NCBI RefSeq assembly: GCF_904846175.1
Contig: NZ_CAJGZM010000002.1
Coordinates: 372,001 to 436,000, forward strand
Length of the DNA: 64,000 nucleotides
Reading direction: 5' to 3'
From: Psychrobacter immobilis
Lineage (GTDB): Bacteria; Pseudomonadota; Gammaproteobacteria; Pseudomonadales; Moraxellaceae
A model generated the notes under the pieces. That model saw only the letters and a program-made list of their open reading frames with translations. It had not been told where the DNA came from and made no database searches. The number at the start of each line of letters is the position of its first letter. The stretch's first letter is position 1. Below, in pieces: positions 45,524-53,038 of this stretch. The position numbers and the translations under genes were made by a program.

Positions 45524-46798
45524 TTGAACACAAACCAACAAGCTAAACCAAGCAAAAAAGATGTACTCATCATTGGTGCAGGCGGTGTCGCACAAGTGGT
45601 CGCGCATAAATGTGCGATGCATAACGACGTACTTGGCGAGATTCATATTGCCTCCCGTACTCAAGATAAATGCGATGCCATTGCCCAAAGCGTCATAGAA
45701 AAAAGCAGCTTTAAGCAGCCTGCGGTATTACATACGCATCAAGTTGATGCGTTGGATACCCAGGCGCTGATACAGCTGATCCAAGACACGGGTATTCAAA
45801 TCGTGATCAATGTCGGTTCGGCATTTGTGAATATGACCGTGTTAGAAGCCTGTATTGAGACAGGCGTGGCTTACATCGATACTGCTATTCATGAAGATCC
45901 TCGCAAGATTTGTGAAACGCCGCCATGGTATGAGAACTACGAATGGAAGCGTAAACAGCGCTGTGCGGACAATAATGTCACGGCAATCTTGGGTGCAGGA
46001 TTTGATCCCGGTATGGTCAATGCCTATGCACGTCTTGGCTATGACATGATGGATGCAGGTTCAGTCACTGATATTGATATTATTGATATCAATGCGGGCA
46101 GCCACGGTAAATATTTCGCCACCAACTTTGATCCTGAGATTAACTTCCGTGAATTCACCGGTACGGTTTATTCTTGGCAGGACAACAAGTGGCAGTCGAA
46201 TAAGATGTTTGAAGTGAAGCGTACCGATGATTTGCCAGTCGTTGGTGTGCAAAACAGTTACTTAAGTGGTCATGACGAGATTCATTCCTTATCAGCCAAT
46301 TTAGATGTGCCAAATATTCGTTTTTGGATGGGCTTTGGTGAGCATTATATCAATGTGTTTACTGTGCTCCAAAACCTAGGTCTATTGTCTGAGCAGCCGG
46401 TGATGACTGCTGAAGGGCAAGAAGTGATTCCGCTGAAAGTGGTCAAAGCAGTACTGCCGGATCCAAGTTCGCTAGCGCCAAACTATACGGGTAAGACCTG
46501 TATCGGTGACAAGGTTAAAGGCACAATTAACGGTGTTGATAGCGAGGTGTTTATTTATAACATCTCCGATCATAAAGACGCTTATAACGAAGTCGGTAGC
46601 CAAGGCATCTCTTATACTGCTGGCGTGCCACCTGTCGCTGCTGCGATGTTAGTCGCGACTGGCGAGTGGGATGCGGGCAAAATGGTCAACGTTGAAGAGC
46701 TTGATGCTAAACCATTTATCAACTTGCTAAATGAGATTGGTTTGCCAACGCGTATCAAAGATAGCAACGGCGATAGAGCGCTTGAATTTGATATTTAA
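45524..46798 (+). CDS. Carboxynorspermidine/carboxyspermidine dehydrogenase (saccharopine dehydrogenase family)
   Basis: The enzyme condenses aspartate semialdehyde with a diamine (putrescine or diaminopropane) and reduces the product with NADPH, making the NspC substrate. The 424-residue protein starts with a Rossmann motif (DVLIIGAGGVAQVVAHKCA, residues 13-31). It continues with VINVGSAFVNMTVLEACIETGVAYIDTA, ILGAGFDPGMVNAYARLG and SYTAGVPPVAAAMLVATGEW, all as in this subfamily. The start is TTG at 45524; AAAGGAGGA lies 7 bases before it and there is no in-frame ATG nearby. A strong terminator follows. Confidence 0.93.
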   Translation: MNTNQQAKPSKKDVLIIGAGGVAQVVAHKCAMHNDVLGEIHIASRTQDKCDAIAQSVIEKSSFKQPAVLHTHQVDALDTQALIQLIQDTGIQIVINVGSAFVNMTVLEACIETGVAYIDTAIHEDPRKICETPPWYENYEWKRKQRCADNNVTAILGAGFDPGMVNAYARLGYDMMDAGSVTDIDIIDINAGSHGKYFATNFDPEINFREFTGTVYSWQDNKWQSNKMFEVKRTDDLPVVGVQNSYLSGHDEIHSLSANLDVPNIRFWMGFGEHYINVFTVLQNLGLLSEQPVMTAEGQEVIPLKVVKAVLPDPSSLAPNYTGKTCIGDKVKGTINGVDSEVFIYNISDHKDAYNEVGSQGISYTAGVPPVAAAMLVATGEWDAGKMVNVEELDAKPFINLLNEIGLPTRIKDSNGDRALEFDI

Positions 46799-46830
46799 AT
46801 TCTTGCGTTAGCTTTTATTGTCTGTTAAAT

Positions 46831-46873
46831 AAAAAGCATCCTATTGAGCCATGGCTTGATAGGATGCTTTTTT
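46831..46873 (+). terminator. Terminator after the carboxynorspermidine dehydrogenase gene
   Basis: AAAAGCATCCTAT pairs with ATAGGATGCTTTT; the loop itself contains the palindrome AGCCATGGCT; a T-run ends it. Confidence 0.9.
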
Positions 46874-47227
46874 GTGTGGCTACTTCTATCATAAAAATAA
46901 TTGCTATGAATGGTATAAGGAAAATTGTCGCGCTAGACAGTAATTTTCTTAAAAATCATGCTTTTAAAGACTTTTTAGCTGATTAACCTAACGACTTCAG
47001 CAAGCGCCATCTAATATCATTATCGTATCTTGCAACGATACGGCGCTTGGGTTTGTGAACGCTTTTAAAGAATTTATCAGAAGTCTTCGATGGTTTTAGC
47101 TGGTTTGCTGCATCTCACTGAGCCAGATTGGGCTGAGAAAATAACGGTCATTCATTTGCCCCAACACATCGCGCTCAAGCTATTACCTTAGCTCTGATTG
47201 TACTCTATGTAAAGAAGGACCGTATCC
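46874..47227. other. Spacer with nested inverted repeats before the unknown membrane protein gene
   Basis: About 350 bases without a supported gene. CAAGCGCC (47001-47008) pairs with GGCGCTTG (47042-47049), and TATCGT (47021-47026) pairs with ACGATA (47035-47040) inside it, giving a two-step hairpin. A 33-codon frame at 47090-47191 has no ribosome site. Confidence 0.5.
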
Positions 47228-48007
47228 ATGAATATTGATGAGCAAAAACCTGTAGAAACGCCAAAGATTACTGTTGATGCTGTTAGAAAATGGCTGATTC
47301 AAACCACACAGCTTTTTGCTAAGTTTGCCATCATACTTGTTATTCTTAGTAGTGCCTTAGTATTAAGTTTTGCGCTACATTTGCCGTTTTATGTGTCTTA
47401 TGGTCTTACCCTGTCAATCGCTGCTGTTTTATTTATCATGCTCATTATGGTATCGATTAAAAATATCGTTTATCTCTACCTAAAGTCTAGCATCTGGGGT
47501 CAGGTTGTCCTTTATTTACTGGTCGCCTTAATCAGTGCGCGTGCTTATCTTTGGGCAATTGGGGAAGTGAATCGCATATTTTTAGTTGACCCCAGTAACT
47601 TAGCGCTTACTACTAGTGTATTGACGGCTATTATTTTCTTTAAATACGCCATCATGGCATTACTCAGCAGTTACCTGATAGCTATTGGCTTATATTTTTA
47701 TTTCAAAAAAACAGATAAACCAGCAACAACTAACCGTCAGCCTTTGGGTAAAAAACTGCTTACAGGCATCGCTTTTGTATTTATCATGGGTATGAGTCTC
47801 GTCGCTGTTGGCAATATCTCAAAATATAGCGATGTACTGATTCAAGCCTTTGCGTTGAAAATAGATTTCTATAGCCATTACACTTGTACAGGCGATGATT
47901 TTGAAGGTATTAAAGGTGTTTTGTTTTTATCAGGTAGTGATATTTTAGTTGCCAAAAAGGTCGGCTCAATGGAGTGGGAGTTTAAAAAAGTACAGTGTGA
48001 AAGTTAG
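47228..48007 (+). CDS. Hypothetical multi-span membrane protein
   Basis: The 259-residue product has hydrophobic segments at about residues 20-45, 48-78, 93-110, 125-160 and 183-200. A soluble C-terminal part of about 55 residues (KIDFYSHYTCTGDDFEGIKGVLFLSGSDILVAKKVGSMEWEFKKVQCES) has two cysteines. No family is recognised. AAGGACC precedes the ATG. The stop codon lies in the TTAGG that flanks the hairpin element at 48010-48175, so the element sits directly at the end of the gene without truncating it. Function unknown. Confidence 0.75.
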   Translation: MNIDEQKPVETPKITVDAVRKWLIQTTQLFAKFAIILVILSSALVLSFALHLPFYVSYGLTLSIAAVLFIMLIMVSIKNIVYLYLKSSIWGQVVLYLLVALISARAYLWAIGEVNRIFLVDPSNLALTTSVLTAIIFFKYAIMALLSSYLIAIGLYFYFKKTDKPATTNRQPLGKKLLTGIAFVFIMGMSLVAVGNISKYSDVLIQAFALKIDFYSHYTCTGDDFEGIKGVLFLSGSDILVAKKVGSMEWEFKKVQCES

Positions 48008-48009
48008 GG

Positions 48010-48175
48010 CCTGTCCTCAATTCAATCGATGGACATCTAAATGGGCTAAAAATGGCTAAATTTTGCCAAACTTCGTCAAACAGCTGGGTAATATCGTGAT
48101 ATTAACGACGCTACTTTCCTAGTTTGGCTACAATTTATCTCATTTTTATCACCATTTTTAAAATTAGGACACACC
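48010..48175. mobile_element. MITE-like hairpin element, about 166 bp
   Basis: The element has imperfect terminal inverted repeats (TGTCCTcAATT at 48013 and AATTaGGACA ending at 48171). Inner arms pair (GCCAAACT with AGTTTGGC), and a perfect central palindrome TAATATC-GT-GATATTA is present, so nearly the whole sequence can fold as one long hairpin. TTAGG stands on both sides (48005-48009 and 48176-48180), like a 5-bp target duplication. It has no coding capacity. About 53 bases of its left end are found again, diverged, at 63414-63466. This fits a miniature inverted-repeat element moved by a transposase encoded elsewhere; the parent family is not recognised. Confidence 0.7.
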
Positions 48176-48287
48176 TTAGGTTCAAAAGAGCCAATATCCC
48201 AGCACCCACTACTCTTTATATAAAATATTTACCATTAAGTTTTAACACTGAAATTGTTAACAAGTAGCAGGCTCGGCATTAAACCAA

Positions 48288-49202
48288 TCACGCTTCACTA
48301 GGATTATACTTCCTCAACGCCGCAATACGATCATCAAGCGTTGGATGTGAGCGGAAGATGTTTGCAATACTAAAGCCAGTAGATTGTCCTGACGAGATAG
48401 CAAACGCTTTCATGCTCTCAGGCATCTGGTCTGGACGCTGCTCAGAAGGACGCAAGGCATCAAGCGCACTTATCATTTTGTCACGGCTGGCAAGCTTTGC
48501 ACCCATCTCATCAGCACGGAATTCACGTAGGCGCGAAAACCACATAACGATGGCAGACGCCAAAAATCCAAGCAAAACATCCATCACCATACTGGTGACA
48601 AAGTAACCAATACCCGGACCATCGCTGGTATTTTTAAATACAGTGCGGTCGACGAAGCTGCCGATAATACGCGCAAAGAACATCACAAAGGCGTTCACCA
48701 CCCCTTGAATGAGCGCCAGTGTGACCATGTCGCCATTGGCCACATGGCCAATCTCATGCGCGAGCACCGCTTCTATTTCATCAGGCGTCATACTTTGTAC
48801 TAGTCCAGATGAGACCGCAACCAATGCTTTATTTTTGTTCCAGCCCGTTGCAAACGCGTTCGGCTGTGAGTTATTAAAAATCCCCACTTCTGGCATCCCA
48901 ATATTTACCGCCTGCGCATGTTTAGCGACGGTATCAACCAGCCATTTTTCCGTAGCGGTGCTTGGCGTTTCTATGACCACTGTTCCCGTTGATCTTTTCG
49001 CCGTCCATTTTGAGATAAATAGCGAGACCATCGAACCAACCATCCCGTATATACCGCACATAACGGCAAGACTGGTGTAATTTAGCCCGCCCGCGCCATG
49101 TACGCCACCAATCCCAAAAAATCTGGATAAAATACCAAATACGATGCTAAAGACCACAATCACCGCTAAGTTGGTTAATAAAAACAATCCGATACGCATC
49201 AT
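48288..49202 (-). CDS. htpX: Membrane zinc protease HtpX (M48 family)
   Basis: HtpX degrades damaged inner-membrane proteins together with FtsH. The protein has two N-terminal membrane helices ([25 protein letters not shown] and [14 protein letters not shown]), the zinc motif HEIGH in [15 protein letters not shown], two later hydrophobic segments, and the ligand region [21 protein letters not shown] choose the ATG at 49202 (304 residues), which gives the MMRI start known for the family and has GAGGAA at a good distance; the frame runs nine codons further upstream. Likely heat- or envelope-stress regulated in relatives; no such promoter was identified here. Confidence 0.95.
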   Translation of the reverse strand: MMRIGLFLLTNLAVIVVFSIVFGILSRFFGIGGVHGAGGLNYTSLAVMCGIYGMVGSMVSLFISKWTAKRSTGTVVIETPSTATEKWLVDTVAKHAQAVNIGMPEVGIFNNSQPNAFATGWNKNKALVAVSSGLVQSMTPDEIEAVLAHEIGHVANGDMVTLALIQGVVNAFVMFFARIIGSFVDRTVFKNTSDGPGIGYFVTSMVMDVLLGFLASAIVMWFSRLREFRADEMGAKLASRDKMISALDALRPSEQRPDQMPESMKAFAISSGQSTGFSIANIFRSHPTLDDRIAALRKYNPSEA

Positions 49203-49482
49203 GACACTAACTTCCTCATTCAAATTCAACTACAGTCTTAGAAATAACACCTTCACTAGAGCAAAAGGTAAAAATTCAACAGATGATAATTATAACCTTC
49301 TAGGGATAATAAAGGCGCTCATTCTAATATGAATAGTCACTTAAAACTTGTAAAGTAGGGGCAATAGTGGCGTAAAGTGTTTAACGGATAAAAATTAAAA
49401 GACAGAAAGTTAAAAAAATAATCAGTACTATGATAAGTAATTAACCGCTCATATATCATTTAACTCTATCTAAGGTTTCATT

Positions 49483-49944
49483 ATGAATTCTCTAGAGCTG
49501 AAAGTACCGCCAGTAGCGCAAGTTATCGTTACCGCAGCTGCTATGGTTGGCATCTCTAAAATTGCTCCCGCTTTGAAGTTCTCGCTTGGTGGCTCAACTG
49601 CATTGGCAGTGGGTTTGGGTGTCATAGGACTGGGTAGCGGTATTCTAGGCGTCACTCAATTTAGAAAAGCGCAGACCACACCCAACCCGCAAGCGCTTGA
49701 AGAGGTTTCAAGTTTGGTGACCAGCGGCGTGTATCAATATAGCCGCAATCCCATGTATGTGGGTTTGGTGCTTATCTTATTCAGCTGGGCATTATATCTG
49801 TCGCACTTCCTTGCCTTTGTGTTGTTGCCCCTTTTTATACTTTATATGACCCGTTTTCAAATCCAGCCAGAAGAGCGGATGTTGGCACAGAAATTTGGCA
49901 AGGCTTATGAGACTTATAAGGCAAAAGTCAGACGTTGGGTGTAA
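49483..49944 (+). CDS. Isoprenylcysteine methyltransferase-family membrane protein
   Basis: The 153-residue protein has an N-terminal membrane region (ALKFSLGGSTALAVGLGVIGLGSGILG) and the conserved C-terminal domain of the ICMT/phospholipid methyltransferase family: GVYQYSRNPMYVGLVLILFSWAL, then TRFQIQPEERMLAQKFGKAYETYKAKVRRW. The family binds S-adenosylmethionine at the membrane. Bacterial substrates are mostly unknown. It precedes the PhzF gene by about 50 bases on the same strand. Confidence 0.87.
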   Translation: MNSLELKVPPVAQVIVTAAAMVGISKIAPALKFSLGGSTALAVGLGVIGLGSGILGVTQFRKAQTTPNPQALEEVSSLVTSGVYQYSRNPMYVGLVLILFSWALYLSHFLAFVLLPLFILYMTRFQIQPEERMLAQKFGKAYETYKAKVRRWV

Positions 49945-49997
49945 ATGTTGGACATAAAGATAGCCAAAACTGATTTTAATAAAAATAAGAGAATGCT

Positions 49998-50804
49998 ATG
50001 CAACTAGAGATGAATGTCGTTGACGCTTTTACGGATACCGTTTTTAAAGGCAATTCAGCGGCGGTTATCATTACATATGATTGGTTAAATGATGATTTAA
50101 TGCAGTCTATTGCTTTTGAGAATAATTTATCGGAGACAGCTTTTATTGTTCTTGAAGATGACAGCATTTATCATATCCGCTGGTTTTCTCCCTTTACTGA
50201 GATTGCATTTTGCGGTCATGCAACCTTGGCGTCAGCCTTTGTGTTATTTAACAAAAATCCTAATGTAGAAACCATTAAATTTTCAGCCAAAGCCGTTGGC
50301 GTTTTAACCATCATGCAAACAGACGATGGCAAAATACAAATGGATTTTCCTAATAATAAGCCTGAAAAGGTCAAAGATATTCCCGAGAGTTTGCTGGCAG
50401 GATTGTCTATTGCACCAGTCGAAGTTTATAAAAACACCCAAGCATATTTTGTGATTTATAATGCTGAAGCAAATGTCCTAAACGTAGAGCGCGATAACGA
50501 GCGACTAAAACAGCTTGCGCCATTAGATGTAGTGGTCACCTGTCAGGCTAAGTCTGCTGACTACAAAGATTACGATTTTATCTCACGTTATTTTTGGCCT
50601 GCTAATGGTGGCGATGAAGACCCAGTGACAGGTTCAGCTCATACTGCTTTAGCACCATTATGGGCGGAGCGCTTGGGGAAAAATAACTTGGTCGCTTATC
50701 AAGCATCACGTCGCGGTGGTATTTTAGACTGCGTCGTTGCAGGTGATAGGGTACTGATTTCTGGTAATGCCGTGCAGTATATGACAGGATTTATCACTGT
50801 TTAG
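49998..50804 (+). CDS. PhzF-family isomerase/epimerase
   Basis: A 268-residue protein with the PhzF two-lobed diaminopimelate-epimerase-like fold. Catalytic Glu46 lies in [10 protein letters not shown]. Other motifs are [51 protein letters not shown], and [12 protein letters not shown]. True PhzF isomerises a phenazine precursor, but isolated relatives such as this one have unassigned substrates; no phenazine genes are present. AAGAGAATGCT is a weak ribosome site. The ynfA gene starts 11 bases after its stop. Confidence 0.9.
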   Translation: MQLEMNVVDAFTDTVFKGNSAAVIITYDWLNDDLMQSIAFENNLSETAFIVLEDDSIYHIRWFSPFTEIAFCGHATLASAFVLFNKNPNVETIKFSAKAVGVLTIMQTDDGKIQMDFPNNKPEKVKDIPESLLAGLSIAPVEVYKNTQAYFVIYNAEANVLNVERDNERLKQLAPLDVVVTCQAKSADYKDYDFISRYFWPANGGDEDPVTGSAHTALAPLWAERLGKNNLVAYQASRRGGILDCVVAGDRVLISGNAVQYMTGFITV

Positions 50805-50815
50805 GAGTGGATGGT

Positions 50816-51148
50816 TTGACTGAATTAAAAACCGTTGGACTGTTTGCGCTGACCGCGTTAGCAGAAATTGCAGGTTGTTATTTGCCTTATTTATGGTTGC
50901 GAGAGGGCAAGTCGATTTGGCTGCTTGTTCCTGGTGCACTAAGCTTAGTCGCTTTCGTCTGGCTATTGTCTTTACATCCAACCGCAGCTGGTCGAGTTTA
51001 TGCCGCTTACGGTGGTGTTTATATTTCGATGGCGATTTTATGGCTATGGACGGTGAATGGTATTAGACCAACCACGTGGGATATATTGGGTTCTATCGTC
51101 GCGCTATTAGGCATGGCGATTATTATGTTTGCACCGCGTAGTACTTAG
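50816..51148 (+). CDS. ynfA: YnfA/UPF0060 family small membrane protein
   Basis: A four-helix inner-membrane protein related to small multidrug-resistance transporters, with [18 protein letters not shown] near the start and [23 protein letters not shown] in the middle. The open frame begins with GTG at 50807, but that codon lies inside the TAGGAG ribosome site. The TTG at 50816 stands 8 bases after it and gives a 110-residue protein aligned with E. coli YnfA. I therefore choose TTG. It is very likely translated from the same message as the PhzF gene. Confidence 0.88.
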   Translation: MTELKTVGLFALTALAEIAGCYLPYLWLREGKSIWLLVPGALSLVAFVWLLSLHPTAAGRVYAAYGGVYISMAILWLWTVNGIRPTTWDILGSIVALLGMAIIMFAPRST

Positions 51149-51234
51149 CATCATATCAGTAGCTAGTATGAAAGCAGTTCCTAGCATAAAAGCAGTCGCT
51201 ACTATAAAAAAAGTGCTTTGCATAAAAAATGCCT
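51145..51234. repeat. Degenerate 18-bp tandem repeat after ynfA
   Basis: Five consecutive 18-base blocks (51145, 51163, 51181, 51199, 51217) share a CTAGCATAAAAGCAGTCG-like pattern; blocks two and three agree at 14 of 18 bases, and the outer blocks are more worn. The array begins in the ynfA stop region and runs into the terminator of the small gene on the other strand. Confidence 0.55.
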
Positions 51235-51260
51235 ATCAAACCATTAGGTTCGATAGGCAT
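51226..51260 (-). terminator. Terminator of the 40-residue basic protein gene
   Basis: ATGCCTATC pairs with GATAGGCAT; on the minus strand it is followed by a run of six T. Confidence 0.8.
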
Positions 51261-51320
51261 AGCTTTAATAGTATATCTTAGATTAATCTAGCTTCAATTA
51301 GCTTAGTAATGCACTCGATA

Positions 51321-51443
51321 TTAATGTTTACCTAAGATACTGCCGTTGTCATCTTTTTTAGATTGTTTAGCGGCTTTTTTCTCTTTTGCCGTTAATAGCG
51401 GTTTCTTCTTCACATTCTTCTTACTATCTTGACCTTTGCTCAT
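51321..51443 (-). CDS. Small lysine-rich conserved-looking protein, 40 residues
   Basis: This frame is below common length limits but well supported. ATG at 51443 has GAGGA 8 bases upstream and TAA ends it at 51321, with a hairpin terminator about 60 bases beyond. The peptide (MSKGQDSKKNVKKKPLLTAK, then EKKAAKQSKKDDNGSILGKH) is very basic, with about one third Lys, and has no hydrophobic segment. Similar short Lys-rich proteins occur in Acinetobacter and relatives as I recall, without known function. RNA or DNA binding is a guess based on charge only. Confidence 0.75.
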   Translation of the reverse strand: MSKGQDSKKNVKKKPLLTAKEKKAAKQSKKDDNGSILGKH

Positions 51444-51740
51444 GGTGTTTTCCTCTTGAGATAAGCCGTAATACCTTTAAAGCCAAAATAAACAAGCTTA
51501 AAGATTAGGGTAATACTGATGACGCAAATTGTGCTTACTACAATCAGTATAGACTTAAGGCGTCGTAATAGATAGCGAGAGCACAATTCACCTACGATTG
51601 CATTTAACGAAACCTCTTTTAAAGCTGTTTTTTGAGAGGGGTTTTAATAAACGGTCTTTAATAAATGGGTGTTTATTGTCATGGGTTTATTTAGCCAATA
51701 TTGCTATTAATAAGTGCTTACTTACGGAGTCATCCTGATT

Positions 51741-51777
51741 TGCTATAATGAGCCGCAAGCCGATGCGTCGTCGCGGC
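51741..51777 (+). promoter_or_regulatory. Extended -10 promoter and leader hairpin upstream of the queD-like gene
   Basis: TG-C-TATAAT (51741-51749) is a perfect extended -10. Immediately downstream GCCGC (51752-51756) can pair with GCGGC (51773-51777), with an inner CGA/TCG pair, so the transcript would start at or inside a stable hairpin. Confidence 0.5.
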
Positions 51778-51834
51778 AAACCTTTATAATATTCATGTTT
51801 AGCACAATGAAGCTTACTGTTTTGGTTAATTACT

Positions 51835-52470
51835 ATGCGTATTCGTAAACTGTTTAAATTTGAAAATGCGCATGTCGTGCGTAATTGTAGCTCTGAGCGC
51901 TGCAAACATTCTATCCATGGGCATAGCTATCAGATTGAATTGATTCTTGAGGCTAAGCGCTTAGACCATGGGCAAATGGTTTATGATTTCGGTCTATTAA
52001 AATCGTCTACTAAGGACATTATCGACAGCTTTGATCATGCGATTTGTTTTTGGAATAAAGACGATTCAGAGTATATCGCTGCCTGTAAAAAATTCAGTGC
52101 GCGCTGGATAAGTCTGCCGGTATCGCCATCAGCAGAGCAGTTCTCACGCGTCATCTTCTTTTGGGCGCAAGAAATTCTAAAACAAACCCAAATGCAAAAT
52201 GGTGAATCTGATGTCAGCGTTTATTCGGTGATTGCTCATGAGACTGCAACCGGTTATGCACAGTGCTTTGCGGACGATGTAGCCAATGAGCAAATGGGTA
52301 AGCTGGTGTTAGAAGAGTTTGAGTTTAGCGAGCAAGTGAAGGCAGAATGGCATGACCCTGAGCTATATGCCAAACTGATTGCTGGTGAAAGCTTTATCAA
52401 TCCATCCGTGACTATGCAAGTACAAACGCAAGTACAGATGCAAGTAAAGGAAGGTAAGCCTGATGCTTAA
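51835..52470 (+). CDS. 6-pyruvoyl-tetrahydropterin synthase/QueD family protein
   Basis: QueD makes 6-carboxytetrahydropterin for queuosine. The protein has FENAH (His13) and CKHSIHGHSY with His28 and His30 as further zinc ligands. MVYDFGLLK, the catalytic DHAICFW and HETATGYAQC blocks also match. The cysteine is five residues before the zinc His instead of the four in E. coli QueD. At 211 residues it is almost twice the usual length, with a long middle (KDDSEYIAACKKFSARW) and C-terminal extension, so it may be a variant with another pterin reaction. It overlaps tsaE by 8 bases, so the two are translationally coupled. Confidence 0.8.
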   Translation: MRIRKLFKFENAHVVRNCSSERCKHSIHGHSYQIELILEAKRLDHGQMVYDFGLLKSSTKDIIDSFDHAICFWNKDDSEYIAACKKFSARWISLPVSPSAEQFSRVIFFWAQEILKQTQMQNGESDVSVYSVIAHETATGYAQCFADDVANEQMGKLVLEEFEFSEQVKAEWHDPELYAKLIAGESFINPSVTMQVQTQVQMQVKEGKPDA

Positions 52471-52987
52471 TAATATAAAAGAAGACAAAAATGTGAAAAC
52501 CTTGACGCTGCATTCTGAAGAAGATACTCGGCGCTTGGCGGTGAAATTGGCGGCATTACCCTTATCGGGTAGCGTTTGGTTAGCAGGTGATTTAGGCGCT
52601 GGTAAAACGACACTGACGCGCTATTGGTTGCAGGCGCTCGGACATGTAGGTGCGGTCAAAAGCCCGACTTATACCTTGGTCGAGCCCTATAATATTGAGC
52701 AAGGCGACGGGTCAATTAAACCTGTTTATCATGCTGATTTATATCGTTTACAAGACCCAGAAGAGCTGTCTTTTATCGGTTTCGATGAATATTTGGATGA
52801 ACCAAACGCCTTGGTTATTATCGAATGGGCCAGCCGTGCGGACAGCTATTTACCACCGCCGACTTTGTTTATTGATATGACGCAAGCTACTAGTACTGAT
52901 AATGATAAAGAAGCGCGTCAGGTTGAGCTGCGACTATCGAAGGCTGGTCAAGCGCAGGGCTTAGATTTATCTTTTCTTGAAGTTTAG
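52463..52987 (+). CDS. tsaE: tRNA threonylcarbamoyladenosine biosynthesis ATPase TsaE
   Basis: TsaE is the ATPase that drives the TsaBD complex for t6A modification of tRNA. The 174-residue protein has the P-loop GDLGAGKTTLTRYWLQALG (Lys48), the SPTYTLVEPY segment, the YHADLYRL block and the EWASRADSYLP motif, all as expected. The start overlaps the queD-like gene by 8 bases behind GGAAGG. mutL follows 51 bases later. In many gammaproteobacteria amiB lies between tsaE and mutL; here it is absent. Confidence 0.95.
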   Translation: MLNNIKEDKNVKTLTLHSEEDTRRLAVKLAALPLSGSVWLAGDLGAGKTTLTRYWLQALGHVGAVKSPTYTLVEPYNIEQGDGSIKPVYHADLYRLQDPEELSFIGFDEYLDEPNALVIIEWASRADSYLPPPTLFIDMTQATSTDNDKEARQVELRLSKAGQAQGLDLSFLEV

Positions 52988-53038
52988 GTTAAACCGCACT
53001 ACTGCCTCTGATGTTTTATAAAAGTATGACACTCATTA

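Larger units (their letters stand above)
51149..51834. other. Long gap containing repeats, one small gene and the queD promoter
   Basis: About 690 bases. It holds the 18-bp repeat array, a terminator (51226-51260), the 40-residue basic protein gene (51321-51443, minus), a second hairpin near 51610-51645 (AACCTCTTTT with GAGAGGGGTT), an extended -10 promoter (51741-51749) and a GC-rich hairpin (51752-51777) in the queD leader. No preQ1-type riboswitch was recognised. Confidence 0.6.

Noticed and set aside
47090..47191. 33-codon plus-strand frame before the unknown membrane gene
   Set aside because: No ribosome site and no clear topology or family.
51600..51834. Search for a preQ1 riboswitch ahead of the queD-like gene
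   Set aside because: Hairpins are present, but no preQ1 aptamer-like pseudoknot sequence was recognised.
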